Part shown: piece by piece, positions 17,902-26,048 of the stretch
Position numbering within the stretch: position 1 is the first letter of the stretch
Layout: every line of letters begins with the position of its first letter
Assembly (NCBI GenBank): GCA_945874895.1
Contig: CAMCIC010000003.1
Coordinates: 62,001-126,000, forward strand
Direction: 5' to 3'
DNA: 64,000 bases
From: Akkermansia muciniphila
GTDB taxonomy: Bacteria > Verrucomicrobiota > Verrucomicrobiia > Verrucomicrobiales > Akkermansiaceae
Notes under the pieces: generated by a model
The model's input: the letters and a program-made list of their open reading frames with translations, nothing else
What the model was told of the DNA's origin: nothing
Database searches by the model: none
Position numbers and translations under genes: made by a program

Positions 17902-20382
17902 TCATGCTTTCACCCCCATTTTTTCGAGATGAGCCGCGACTTTGGCGGCGAGTTGTTCGACCTCGTCAACGATCTGCGGGAGCGGTGCGGCGTAGCGGTC
18001 GGCGAGCTGGCGGATGCGGCTGGTGAGAGTCTGTGAGACGCGGTCGAGCTCGCCTTGGACGGCGGTGGAGATGGTGGTGAGCCATTTGTCGTCCACAACG
18101 AGGGCTTTGATTTCCTCCAGAGTGAGCTTGGGGTATTTCTCGCCCACCTTGGTTTCGAGGTCGTCTTGTGCGGCTTTGAGCTTTTTCTTGGTTTTGTCCT
18201 TGAGGTCGAGCAAGGAGGAGTAGGCTTCGAGGGTTTGGCGGGCTTCTGCTTCGTCCGGATCGTCCCCTATTTTTTTGAGCGCGGCCTTGATGCTCTTGGC
18301 CGATACTTTTGCAGGCTCTTCATCGCTCGCTTCGTTGGCCTCAATCATCAGGCCATCTTCCCCAGTGTGTTCCTCTACCATTTCATCGAGCTGCTGCTCG
18401 ACGCCGGCGAGATCCGCTTCGAGGGCGGCGATGGCGTCACGCTCCTCGGTGAAGTAGCGGGCGATGAGTAGATCGGCAGGGATGAGGTCGGACTTGAAGC
18501 GGCGCTTGCCCTTTTTGAAATCCTCTTTCTCCGGCCAGACGAGTTTGTTGTTCTTGTCCTTGATTTGGATGATTTCGCGGGGAGTCGCACCATCTTTCCA
18601 TCCGGCATCGGCGATGAGGTAGCAATCGTCCTGCATGACTTCCGCCCAGTAATCCATGAGGTGCTGGTAGATGTCGTAGGCATCGAGAAGGGGCGCGGTC
18701 TTGAAGGTGGCGAGCAGGTTCTCGGAAATGGTTTCGATGAGTTGCTTAGGATGGCCGTCTTTCTCGTGACCTTTCAACAAGGGCAGCGAGGCGGACTGCC
18801 ATTGAGTGTAGAGCGCCGTGGCCTGGGAGTTGAAGGCGGTGAATTCGGGGTGGCCGAAGATGGCAGGCTTCACCTCGGTGATGGGAAGTTTGAGCGTGCT
18901 GTAGCCAGGGCGGAGTGTTCCAAACAAGGTGGCGCGCAGGCCGGGCATGATTTTCCAGTAGTCGCCCAGGGCATCGAGATCGCGCTCGGGGATGCCGCCG
19001 CGCAAGTGGCCTTCAATGTCCTGGAGGTCCTCCGGTTCGGTGCTGTCGATGTAGCGCGGGAGGTTGAGGTTGTAATCGTTTTTCGGGTCGGCGATTTCAT
19101 CAATGGGCACCAAGCGGGCGAAGCGCGGGTCGCTTTCGTCGAGCTTGCTGAAGGTATCCACGATCTTGTGGATGTCCTGCTCGCGGAGGCGGTTCTTCGG
19201 TCCGTCTTTTTTGAAGCCTTTTGAGGCATCGATCATGAAGATGCCTTTGCGGGCGGTCGCGTTTTCCTTGTCGAGGATGAGGATGCAGGCAGGGATGCCG
19301 GTGCCGTAAAAGAGGTTGGCAGGTAGGCCGATGATGGCCTTGAGGTAGCCAGAACAAATGAGTTGCTGGCGAATCGTGGCCTCGGCATTGCCCCGGAAAA
19401 GAACGCCGTGAGGAAGAATGCAGGCGGCTTTACCAGTGCTCTTCATCGAACGGATGATGTGCAAGAGGAAAGCGTAGTCGCCCTGCTTCGCAGGTGGAGC
19501 GCCCCAAGAGAAGCGCTGGTAGGGATCCGTCTCCGGCGTGAGGCCCGTGCTCCACGTTTTCACCGAGAACGGAGGGTTGGCGACGACGTAATCGTAAGTG
19601 CGGAGTTGTTCGCCATCCTTGAACTTGGGCGAGGAAAGTGTGTTTCCCTGAAGAATGTTCGCCGTGGGGAAATCATGGAGAATCATGTTCATGCGGGCGA
19701 GACCGGCGGTGGTCACGTCCATTTCCTGGCCTTCGAGAGTGATGTGCTTGCCGGCCTCGGCGGCCACTTTCAATAGAAGCGAGCCGGAACCGCAGGTGGG
19801 GTCATAGGCCGTGGTGGCGGCGATGGAATTCCCTGGGGTGATTCCGATGACCTTGGCCATGATGCGGCTGACTTCGGACGGGGTGTAGAACTGGCCCTTG
19901 CTCTTGCCGCTCTGGCTGGCGAAGTGGCGCATGAGATATTCGTAGGCATCGCCGAGGATGTCGTCGTTCTCGGCGCGGTTCTGGGAGAAATCCAGTGCGG
20001 GGTTCTGGAAGATGGCGATCAGGTTGCCGAGTTTCTCGACCTTGTCATTGCCGTCGCCGAGCTTGGTGGAATCGTTGAAATCCGGGAAATCGCTGCGGGC
20101 GAGACGGGAATTTGCATCGATGAGCGGCTGGATGATCTGGGTATTGATCTTGTCGCCGATGTCGTCCTTTCCCTTGAGCGCGACCATGTCATTGAAGCTC
20201 GCTCCTTTAGGGATGTTCACCGGGGGCTCGAAGCCATCGTAGTCGCCGTATTTATCCGAGACATATTTGATGAAAAGCATGAACAGGACGTAGTCTTTGT
20301 ACTGGCTGGCATCCATGCCGCCGCGCAGCTCATCGCAGGAGGCCCAAAGGGAAGAGTAGAGGTCGGATTTCTTAATGGCCAT
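17902..20382 (-). CDS. hsdM: Type I restriction enzyme, M (methyltransferase) subunit, long form
   Basis: 826 residues. After an N-terminal helical HsdM domain come the N6-adenine methyltransferase motifs 'DPTCGSGSLLL' (motif I, about 194-204) and 'VVANPPFS' (motif IV, about 267-273). HsdM is usually about 500 residues; here about 300 more follow, including acidic and Lys-rich coiled-coil stretches (about 650-826), a layout known for the long HsdM subtype. It methylates the HsdS target to protect host DNA. It is the first gene of the reverse operon. The next gene, fic, starts 147 bp downstream. Confidence 0.95.
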   Translation of the reverse strand: MAIKKSDLYSSLWASCDELRGGMDASQYKDYVLFMLFIKYVSDKYGDYDGFEPPVNIPKGASFNDMVALKGKDDIGDKINTQIIQPLIDANSRLARSDFPDFNDSTKLGDGNDKVEKLGNLIAIFQNPALDFSQNRAENDDILGDAYEYLMRHFASQSGKSKGQFYTPSEVSRIMAKVIGITPGNSIAATTAYDPTCGSGSLLLKVAAEAGKHITLEGQEMDVTTAGLARMNMILHDFPTANILQGNTLSSPKFKDGEQLRTYDYVVANPPFSVKTWSTGLTPETDPYQRFSWGAPPAKQGDYAFLLHIIRSMKSTGKAACILPHGVLFRGNAEATIRQQLICSGYLKAIIGLPANLFYGTGIPACILILDKENATARKGIFMIDASKGFKKDGPKNRLREQDIHKIVDTFSKLDESDPRFARLVPIDEIADPKNDYNLNLPRYIDSTEPEDLQDIEGHLRGGIPERDLDALGDYWKIMPGLRATLFGTLRPGYSTLKLPITEVKPAIFGHPEFTAFNSQATALYTQWQSASLPLLKGHEKDGHPKQLIETISENLLATFKTAPLLDAYDIYQHLMDYWAEVMQDDCYLIADAGWKDGATPREIIQIKDKNNKLVWPEKEDFKKGKRRFKSDLIPADLLIARYFTEERDAIAALEADLAGVEQQLDEMVEEHTGEDGLMIEANEASDEEPAKVSAKSIKAALKKIGDDPDEAEARQTLEAYSSLLDLKDKTKKKLKAAQDDLETKVGEKYPKLTLEEIKALVVDDKWLTTISTAVQGELDRVSQTLTSRIRQLADRYAAPLPQIVDEVEQLAAKVAAHLEKMGVKA

Positions 20383-20648
20383 GAAATGATGTGGAGAGGT
20401 TGGGAAGGCTAGGGCGTGGATGGTTCGGCATCTTGTCCGAGCAAACAGCGCGAGTAAAGCCGTAGCGTGTATGAACGATGGCAGAATCGCCGGTGATTGG
20501 CGAGCGGTTTTTGATGCATTTTCAGGTTAGTGAAATACAGACAGTGGGCGGTATAGTATTGCAAATGAAGGAAAATAGTGCAAGTGGTCTTTAATTAACG
20601 ATGGTAGATTTTGAATAAGATATCAGTTCTCACCATCCCACTTTCAGG
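20383..20648. other. Upstream region of hsdM
   Basis: 266 bp without a recognised gene. On the reverse strand TTGCAC (20583-20578) and TACTAT (20558-20553) could be a weak sigma70-type promoter for hsdM, but the spacer is 19 bp and the leader would be about 170 nt. No RNA motif was recognised. Confidence 0.3.
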
Positions 20649-20828
20649 AAGGCGCTCGTCTTTTTAGTCCTATTCTCGATTGGTCTGGTCACTTACGCTT
20701 GCGAGACTTGCAAGGAACAAGGAGCGCCGCTCGTCGATACGACACCACTGGGCGATGGCCTCCGGGTTATCGCTTACGCTGTCGTGGGCGCTGCCGTGCT
20801 GGGCGTTTTGGGCAAGCTCGTCAAATAA
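20649..20828 (+). pseudogene. Small Cys-containing membrane protein lacking a start codon
   Basis: The frame reads 'KALVFLVLFSIGLVTYACET', then a CKEQGAP segment with a second Cys, then a second hydrophobic stretch 'VIAYAVVGAAVLGVLGKLVK' and stop. This is a convincing small protein: a signal-like N-terminus, a CxxC pair and a C-terminal transmembrane segment. However, no ATG, GTG or TTG exists in frame between the stop at 20616-20618 and this segment. The position where the start is expected reads TTCAGGAAG. It may be a start-lost copy, or may use a non-canonical start. I do not know the family. Confidence 0.45.
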
Positions 20829-20879
20829 CCCCATCTGTAAAACCAACCATCAACTATTAACAACAAACCATCAAAAATC

Positions 20880-21065
20880 ATGCCCTTCATGAATCCACTC
20901 TATTACATCGCCGCGTTCGCATGGATCGCCATCATTGCTCTTGCCTGTTCGGTCTTGGCCGAATTCTGGCTCGCAATGATTGTGGGTGTGCTCCCAGCCT
21001 TGTGCCTGTGTCGAGCGCCTCAGAGAACATCATTCCTTGCCGTTCGAACGCGACGTGCTTGGTAA
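20880..21065 (+). pseudogene. Truncated small membrane protein running into the repeat
   Basis: The first 38 or so residues ('MPFMNPLYYIAAFAWIAIIA' onward) form a plausible hydrophobic N-terminus. From about residue 40 the frame enters sequence that precedes and then belongs to repeat copy B (from 21040), giving Arg-rich nonsense to the stop at 21065. It is probably the intact start of a gene whose 3' end was replaced by the repeat. It has an AT-rich, Shine-Dalgarno-free leader like other genes here. Confidence 0.4.
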
Positions 21066-21153
21066 GTAAATCTGACAAGTCCAGCCTGCGGAGGAGCAGG
21101 CTGGACTTTGGCATAGCCGGAACGGAGTGCAGGCAATCCCGCCAGCCCGACCA
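21040..21153 (+). repeat. 114-bp direct repeat, copy B, right end of accessory region
   Basis: About 92% identical to 1901-2014 (9 mismatches in 114) in the same orientation, again ending exactly at the tRNA-Pro-derived ...GCCAGCCCGACCA. It stops 11 bp before the argF stop codon, so ordinary core genes resume at once. With copy A it frames 19 kb of accessory genes. Confidence 0.8.
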
Positions 21154-21164
21154 TCTGACAACAA

Positions 21165-22058
21165 TCAGCGCGACACCGCGACCAGTATGGCTTTTTGGGC
21201 ATGGAGGCGGTTTTCCGCTTGCTGGAAAATGACACCGGCGTGTTTTTCTAGCACTTCTTCTGTGATTTCTTTGCCACGATAGGCGGGCAGACAATGGAGG
21301 ACGATGTGACCGACCGCAGCGTGAGAGAGGAGAGCCGCATTCACTTGAAACGGTCCAAAAGCCCGTTCCTTGTCCTGCTGGTCTTCTTGCCCCATCGAGA
21401 GCCACACATCTGTGTTGATCACGTGTGCACCGCTGGCAGCGGTCACGGGATCTTGGGTGATGGTGATGTTGGGGGCTTCGAGCTTTTTCAGGAATGCTGC
21501 TGGCGGTTGGTAGTCAGCGGGACAGGCAACCACCAGCTCGAAGCCGAGGTGCTTGGCCGCCCACATCCAGGAGATCGTCATGTTGGAAAAACCATCGCCA
21601 ATAAACGCGATTTTTTTGCCTTTCCATCCGCCGAGGAATTCCTGCACGGTCAAAAGATCGGCGAGGATCTGGCAGGGGTGTTCATCATCGGTGAGTGCAT
21701 TGATCACGGGCACTCCCGAGAGGCGAGACATCTGCACCACATCGTCCTGTGCGAAAGTGCGGATGATGATGCCGTGGACCATTCGCCCGAGCACGCGGGC
21801 GGTGTCTTGGATCGGCTCGCCGCGGCCGAGTTGGATATCATTTTTCGAGAGGAACATCGGGGCTCCTCCCAGTTCGCGAATGCCGACCTCGAAGGAGACG
21901 CGGGTGCGTGTCGATGACTTGGTGAAAATCATCGCCCATGTTTGACCTTGCAGGGGGGTCTCATGCGAGCCCCGCTGTGCTTTCAAACGTCCAGCGTCCG
22001 CAAGCAAGTGACCGATGGTGGTCGCGTCGAGTTCTTCGATGGAGAGGAGATGTTGCAT
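21165..22058 (-). CDS. argF: Ornithine carbamoyltransferase
   Basis: 297 residues. The carbamoyl-phosphate motif 'STRTR' (49-53), 'HPCQ' and the ornithine-side 'HCLPA' near the C-terminus are all present, the set that identifies OTCase. It makes citrulline from ornithine and carbamoyl phosphate in arginine biosynthesis. It follows argD by 4 bp on the same strand, so the two form an operon. The 3' end lies next to repeat copy B but is intact. Confidence 0.96.
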   Translation of the reverse strand: MQHLLSIEELDATTIGHLLADAGRLKAQRGSHETPLQGQTWAMIFTKSSTRTRVSFEVGIRELGGAPMFLSKNDIQLGRGEPIQDTARVLGRMVHGIIIRTFAQDDVVQMSRLSGVPVINALTDDEHPCQILADLLTVQEFLGGWKGKKIAFIGDGFSNMTISWMWAAKHLGFELVVACPADYQPPAAFLKKLEAPNITITQDPVTAASGAHVINTDVWLSMGQEDQQDKERAFGPFQVNAALLSHAAVGHIVLHCLPAYRGKEITEEVLEKHAGVIFQQAENRLHAQKAILVAVSR

Positions 22059-22062
22059 GATG

Positions 22063-23310
22063 TTAGAGGTGGTTCACGGTGTAGTGAAGGATGTCCAAGG
22101 CCTTAGTCATTTCCTCGCGTGAGACATTGAGAGGTGGCAGGAAGCGGACGACATCAGGTCCGGCGGGAACAGCGAGCAATCCCTGATCCATGAGTTTGGT
22201 TACTATGACCTGTGCTGCGGTTTTCCCCTCCACGGCGGGCACAAGGGATGAGTCGATGGCAAAACCCAACAATAGGCCGATGCCCCGCAGTTCTGTCAGA
22301 ACCGGCGTATTCCATTTCGCAAACTCATCGCGGATGAAGGCTTCCATTTTCATCGCATGGTTGCCGAGATTTTCTGTGGAGATCACATTCAGCACTGCCA
22401 GCGATGCGGCACAAGCGAGAGGATTGCCGCCGTAGGTGGAGCCATGCGAACCGGGATTCATCAGTGAGCTCAGCGCGCGATTGTCATCGATGAGGCGATC
22501 TGAAATCCAGAATGATCCGATGGGAAAGCCGCCGCCCATGCCCTTCGCCCAAGAAATGCCATCGGGTTCGATCTCGGGACAGATCGCCCGCCATGCCATG
22601 GCATGACCGCAGCGACTGAAGCCCGCCTGCACTTCATCAAAGAACAGGAGCAGGTCGTGTTTTTTCGCTAAGGCGGCGGCGCCGCGGATGAAGCTGGCGT
22701 CCGCCACATTCACGCCCCCTTCTCCCTGAACTGGCTCTAACAAAATGGCTACAGTGCTGGGAGAAATGGCTGCTTCGAGTGCGCTCAGATCGTTGAAGGG
22801 GCAGTAGCGGAAGCCCGGCAGCAGCGGATCGAAGCCCTCGTGGATTTTTTTCTGGGCCGTGGCCGCCATGGAGCCCAGCGTGCGACCGTGAAACGATTGG
22901 GTGAAAGTGATCACTTCGTAGCGCGCTTCGCCACTGGTCTGAGCGCGCGCATGGCCGAAACGGCGGGCGGTTTTGATCAGTCCATCATTCGCTTCTGCCC
23001 CGGAGTTTGAGAAAAATACCTTGCCGGGCAGTTTGACATGATCTTCCACGATGGTGCGCGCCAGTTCCGCTTGTTGGGGGATTTGATAGAGATTGGAGCA
23101 ATGCATCAGTGTTTCTGCCTGATCACGGATTGCCGTTGTCAGGGCGGGATGGCAATGACCAATCGAGCAAACAGCGATGCCCGTGCAAAAATCAAGGTAG
23201 CGCTTTCCTTGATCATCCCACAACCAGGATCCCTGCCCCTTGACGGGAACAAGCGGAAAACGACCGTATGTGGGCAATACGTATTGAGAGAAATCAGCAG
23301 CGGTGCTCAT
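22063..23310 (-). CDS. argD: Acetylornithine aminotransferase
   Basis: 415 residues, class III PLP aminotransferase. Visible are the N-terminal 'GSWLWDDQGKRYLDFCTGIA', the PLP phosphate-binding 'NSGAEANDGLIKTAR', and the Schiff-base lysine in 'SWAKGMGGGFPIGSFW'. It converts N-acetylglutamate semialdehyde to N-acetylornithine; argF is the next gene, which supports ArgD over related gamma-aminobutyrate or ornithine aminotransferases. It is transcribed away from the DJ-1 gene across an 85-bp divergent spacer. Confidence 0.93.
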   Translation of the reverse strand: MSTAADFSQYVLPTYGRFPLVPVKGQGSWLWDDQGKRYLDFCTGIAVCSIGHCHPALTTAIRDQAETLMHCSNLYQIPQQAELARTIVEDHVKLPGKVFFSNSGAEANDGLIKTARRFGHARAQTSGEARYEVITFTQSFHGRTLGSMAATAQKKIHEGFDPLLPGFRYCPFNDLSALEAAISPSTVAILLEPVQGEGGVNVADASFIRGAAALAKKHDLLLFFDEVQAGFSRCGHAMAWRAICPEIEPDGISWAKGMGGGFPIGSFWISDRLIDDNRALSSLMNPGSHGSTYGGNPLACAASLAVLNVISTENLGNHAMKMEAFIRDEFAKWNTPVLTELRGIGLLLGFAIDSSLVPAVEGKTAAQVIVTKLMDQGLLAVPAGPDVVRFLPPLNVSREEMTKALDILHYTVNHL

Positions 23311-23395
23311 CGGGGAAAGGAAATTTTAGAGGATTTTGGGTAGAAATGCAAGATTGGGATTGGAAAGATTTGGTGACATTCGTTATGCCATTTTC

Positions 23396-23938
23396 ATGCG
23401 AAACGAAGTAGTGTTTGTTTTTGGACACGGAGTCGAGGAATTGGAACTGATCGCTCCGGCGGATTTGTTGCGTCGCGCTGGGGCGAAAGTGCACTTGGTA
23501 TCTACGGAAGCGACAACACTGGTGACATCGAGGGGCGGATTTTGTCTCCAAGCGGATGGGTTGTTCGCGGATCTTGATCCTAGCACCCTCGATCTTCTCG
23601 TCCTGCCCGGTGGGCCCGGCGTGCTGGCCTTGAGGCGGAACGAGAAGTTATGCGCTCTCCTGCAATCATACGCGGCATTGAGAAAACCTTTGGCCGCGAT
23701 CTGCGCCGCCCCTCTGTTGCTTCACGATGCAGGATTGCTAGAGGGAAAGCAGTTTACCTGCCATTTCAGTTGCTGGGCGGAGCTACCGCAAGCGGATCAG
23801 ACCCAGCGAGTGGTCATGGATCACAACATCATCACATCGCAAGGAGCTGGCACATCGATCGATTTCGGACTCGCACTTGTTGAAAAACTCTATGGCGCCG
23901 ATGTCCGGACCGAGATTTCCCAAGCGATCATGGCGTAG
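23396..23938 (+). CDS. DJ-1/PfpI family protein
   Basis: 180 residues from the ATG at 23396; the frame is open to 23336 but the fold starts at 'MRNEVVFVFGHGVEELE'. The nucleophile-elbow cysteine is in 'AICAAPLLL' (Cys103) and the acidic partner in 'GVEELE' (about 15), as in YajL/DJ-1 proteins. These are credited with protection from oxidative or glyoxal damage; the exact activity is disputed. It is convergent with hflC, with the 3' ends overlapping by 11 bp. Confidence 0.88.
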   Translation: MRNEVVFVFGHGVEELELIAPADLLRRAGAKVHLVSTEATTLVTSRGGFCLQADGLFADLDPSTLDLLVLPGGPGVLALRRNEKLCALLQSYAALRKPLAAICAAPLLLHDAGLLEGKQFTCHFSCWAELPQADQTQRVVMDHNIITSQGAGTSIDFGLALVEKLYGADVRTEISQAIMA

Positions 23939-24932
23939 GCTTGACGGTGTTTTCGTTCGTTGGCTTTTCGACTTTTTTGAGTAAACGGAAAAGGTCACTG
24001 TCGGTCGTGAAAACCGTAGTAGTATCCTTATCAATCGTTTTTTCATACGTATCGAGGGTTTTGAGAAATTGGTAGAAATCTGCTGCCTTTGCGCTGCTGT
24101 TGTAAGCGATGGCGTAGATCTGTGTGGCCTCCGCATCTGCTTTGCCCTTGATTTCCTGCTCTTGGCGGTAGGCTTTGGATTGGATTTCTAGCAATTCTTT
24201 TTCGGTCTTGCCTTTGATTTTTGCGGCCTCGCCTTCTCCTTCGGAAATGTATTTGGATGCGATTTGTTGCCTTTCTGTGCGCATGCGGTCGTAAATTTTA
24301 TCGATGACTCCAGCTTTGTAGTTGATGCGTTTGAAGCGGACATCGATCAGTTCTATGCCCCACAGCGTGGCTTTGTTTTTGGCTGCGGCAAGAATTTCCA
24401 CATCCAATACCTGTCTTCCGTATCGGATGCTCGGCAGGTTGCTAGGGATTCCTGTTTCGATGAGGTCATCTGGAAGTGTGCTTTTGCGTGATTTGTCGCT
24501 GCGTATCACCTCGATCAAATCGTGCTTGGCAATCACGCTACGGGTGGCTCCGCCGATGGCATCATCCAATCTCGACAGGCCCGTTCTTTGGTCGCGTAGG
24601 CTCTCGAAATACTTTTGCGGATCGGCAATGCGCCAGCGTGCGAAATTATCTACTGTGATGTAAAGTTTGTCGCGGGTGGGCATTTCCGTAGCGGGGCCAT
24701 CCCATTCCATCACGCGTTTTTCGATTCGGTTGACACTTTGGACGAAAGGTTTCTTAAAGTGCAAACCGGCTTCATTGACCTGAGGGTTGCTATTGATCGG
24801 CTTGCCCACCGCCTTGCCGAACTCGGTAATGATGACCTGTTCGGTTTCATCGATGACGTATGCGCTGCTGGAGAACAGGATGGCCGCTATGACGCCGAGA
24901 AGCAAAAGGGAGGAAAAGGACAGTTTTTTCAT
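23928..24932 (-). CDS. hflC: HflC, SPFH/band-7 membrane protease modulator
   Basis: 334 residues. A signal-anchor (about residues 4-25) precedes an SPFH/prohibitin domain ('ETEQVIITEFGKAVG', 'RDKLYITVDNFARWRI'). A Lys/Glu-rich coiled coil ('ISEGEGEAAKIKGKTEKELL') follows, then the HflC-type 'AYNSSAKAADFYQFLKTLDT'. HflC forms a complex with HflK around FtsH in the inner membrane, on the periplasmic side. It follows hflK by 5 bp on the same strand. Confidence 0.94.
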   Translation of the reverse strand: MKKLSFSSLLLLGVIAAILFSSSAYVIDETEQVIITEFGKAVGKPINSNPQVNEAGLHFKKPFVQSVNRIEKRVMEWDGPATEMPTRDKLYITVDNFARWRIADPQKYFESLRDQRTGLSRLDDAIGGATRSVIAKHDLIEVIRSDKSRKSTLPDDLIETGIPSNLPSIRYGRQVLDVEILAAAKNKATLWGIELIDVRFKRINYKAGVIDKIYDRMRTERQQIASKYISEGEGEAAKIKGKTEKELLEIQSKAYRQEQEIKGKADAEATQIYAIAYNSSAKAADFYQFLKTLDTYEKTIDKDTTTVFTTDSDLFRLLKKVEKPTNENTVKPTP

Positions 24933-24937
24933 GGCAG

Positions 24938-25927
24938 TCAGCGTTTGGGAGTGGGATGGGTAGAGAGATTGAGCAGTGGCAGAAATTGTCGAGCGTCTTC
25001 ATCGATGATGATTTTCTGTCCCATTTGCGGTAGAACGTGGTTCATGGTTTCGAGGTAGAGTCGTTGTTTTGTGACATCTGGGGCTTTCTCATATTGCACG
25101 AGGAGTTCGCGGAAACGTGCCACATCTCCCTGTGCTTCATTGGTGCGCTGTAAGGCGTATCCTTCTGCCGCGGAAATCATCTGCTGCGCCGAACCACGGG
25201 CCTTAGGAATGACTTTGTTGTATTCGCCATTCGCAATGTTGATTCGCTCCTCGCGCTCCTGCTGGGCACGGTTGACCTCGTCGAAAGAATTCTGCACCGG
25301 CCGCGGCGGATGAACATTTTTCAACTGAATTTGCTCAACGCGAATGCCCATATTGAACTGCTCCATGGTTAGTTGCAGTTTTCGCAGGCAGTCGCTCTCA
25401 ATTTCACTTCGCCCGTATGTCAGAACCTCGTCCACGGTGCGGTCGCCGATCACTTCATTCATGCAGCTTTCGGAAATATCGCGCATCGTGGCCTCAGGCT
25501 CATGCACGTTGAAGAGGTATTTCGCGGGTTCCGATATGCCGTATTGCACCACCCACTCGACCTCTGCGGCATTGAGATCGCCCGTTACCATGTTGCGTTC
25601 CAATTCCGGTTGCTGGCTGCCCTGGTATTCGTTGCTTGCTCCCTTTGTCGTAAAACCGAATTCGAGTTTTAACTGGCGCAGTGTTGGAACGATGGTGACA
25701 TGATCGATACCGAAGGGCAGCTTAAAGTGCAGTCCCGGCGAGGCAATCAAATGAAATCTACCGAAGCGCTGGACTACGCCGACGGATTCCGTGTTCACGG
25801 TGAAAAAGGAACTGAAAACTCCCACGATTAAGATCAGAAGGGCCGGTATCCAGATCAGTCTGCGAAAGGAAATACTCTGGTTCGCCTCCCCTGATCCAGG
25901 AATGACAATATCAATGATTCGCTTCAT
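24938..25927 (-). CDS. hflK: HflK, SPFH/band-7 membrane protease modulator
   Basis: 329 residues. A single transmembrane segment (about residues 26-46) is followed by the SPFH domain ('ESVGVVQRFGRFHLIASPGL') and HflK-type coiled coil ('KARGSAQQMISAAEGYALQR'). It partners HflC, encoded 5 bp downstream. It lacks the long Gly-rich cytosolic N-terminus of enterobacterial HflK (about 420 aa), as is common outside Proteobacteria. A GGGAG stretch lies just before its ATG. Confidence 0.93.
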   Translation of the reverse strand: MKRIIDIVIPGSGEANQSISFRRLIWIPALLILIVGVFSSFFTVNTESVGVVQRFGRFHLIASPGLHFKLPFGIDHVTIVPTLRQLKLEFGFTTKGASNEYQGSQQPELERNMVTGDLNAAEVEWVVQYGISEPAKYLFNVHEPEATMRDISESCMNEVIGDRTVDEVLTYGRSEIESDCLRKLQLTMEQFNMGIRVEQIQLKNVHPPRPVQNSFDEVNRAQQEREERINIANGEYNKVIPKARGSAQQMISAAEGYALQRTNEAQGDVARFRELLVQYEKAPDVTKQRLYLETMNHVLPQMGQKIIIDEDARQFLPLLNLSTHPTPKR

Positions 25928-26048
25928 GCTCCCAAGGCTAGCGCCTCACTGGGAAGAGGCAAGTGGAAAGCGAGTGCCATTTTCCACAAGCATGATGGGG
26001 CAGTCAAAAGCTCCCAGATTCATGGTCTGGGAGCGCCGATGGAGATGA

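Noticed and set aside
2015-21039. Prophage or insertion sequence explanation for the accessory region
   Set aside because: No integrase, transposase, capsid, terminase or portal genes were recognised; only the tRNA-linked repeats suggest mobility.
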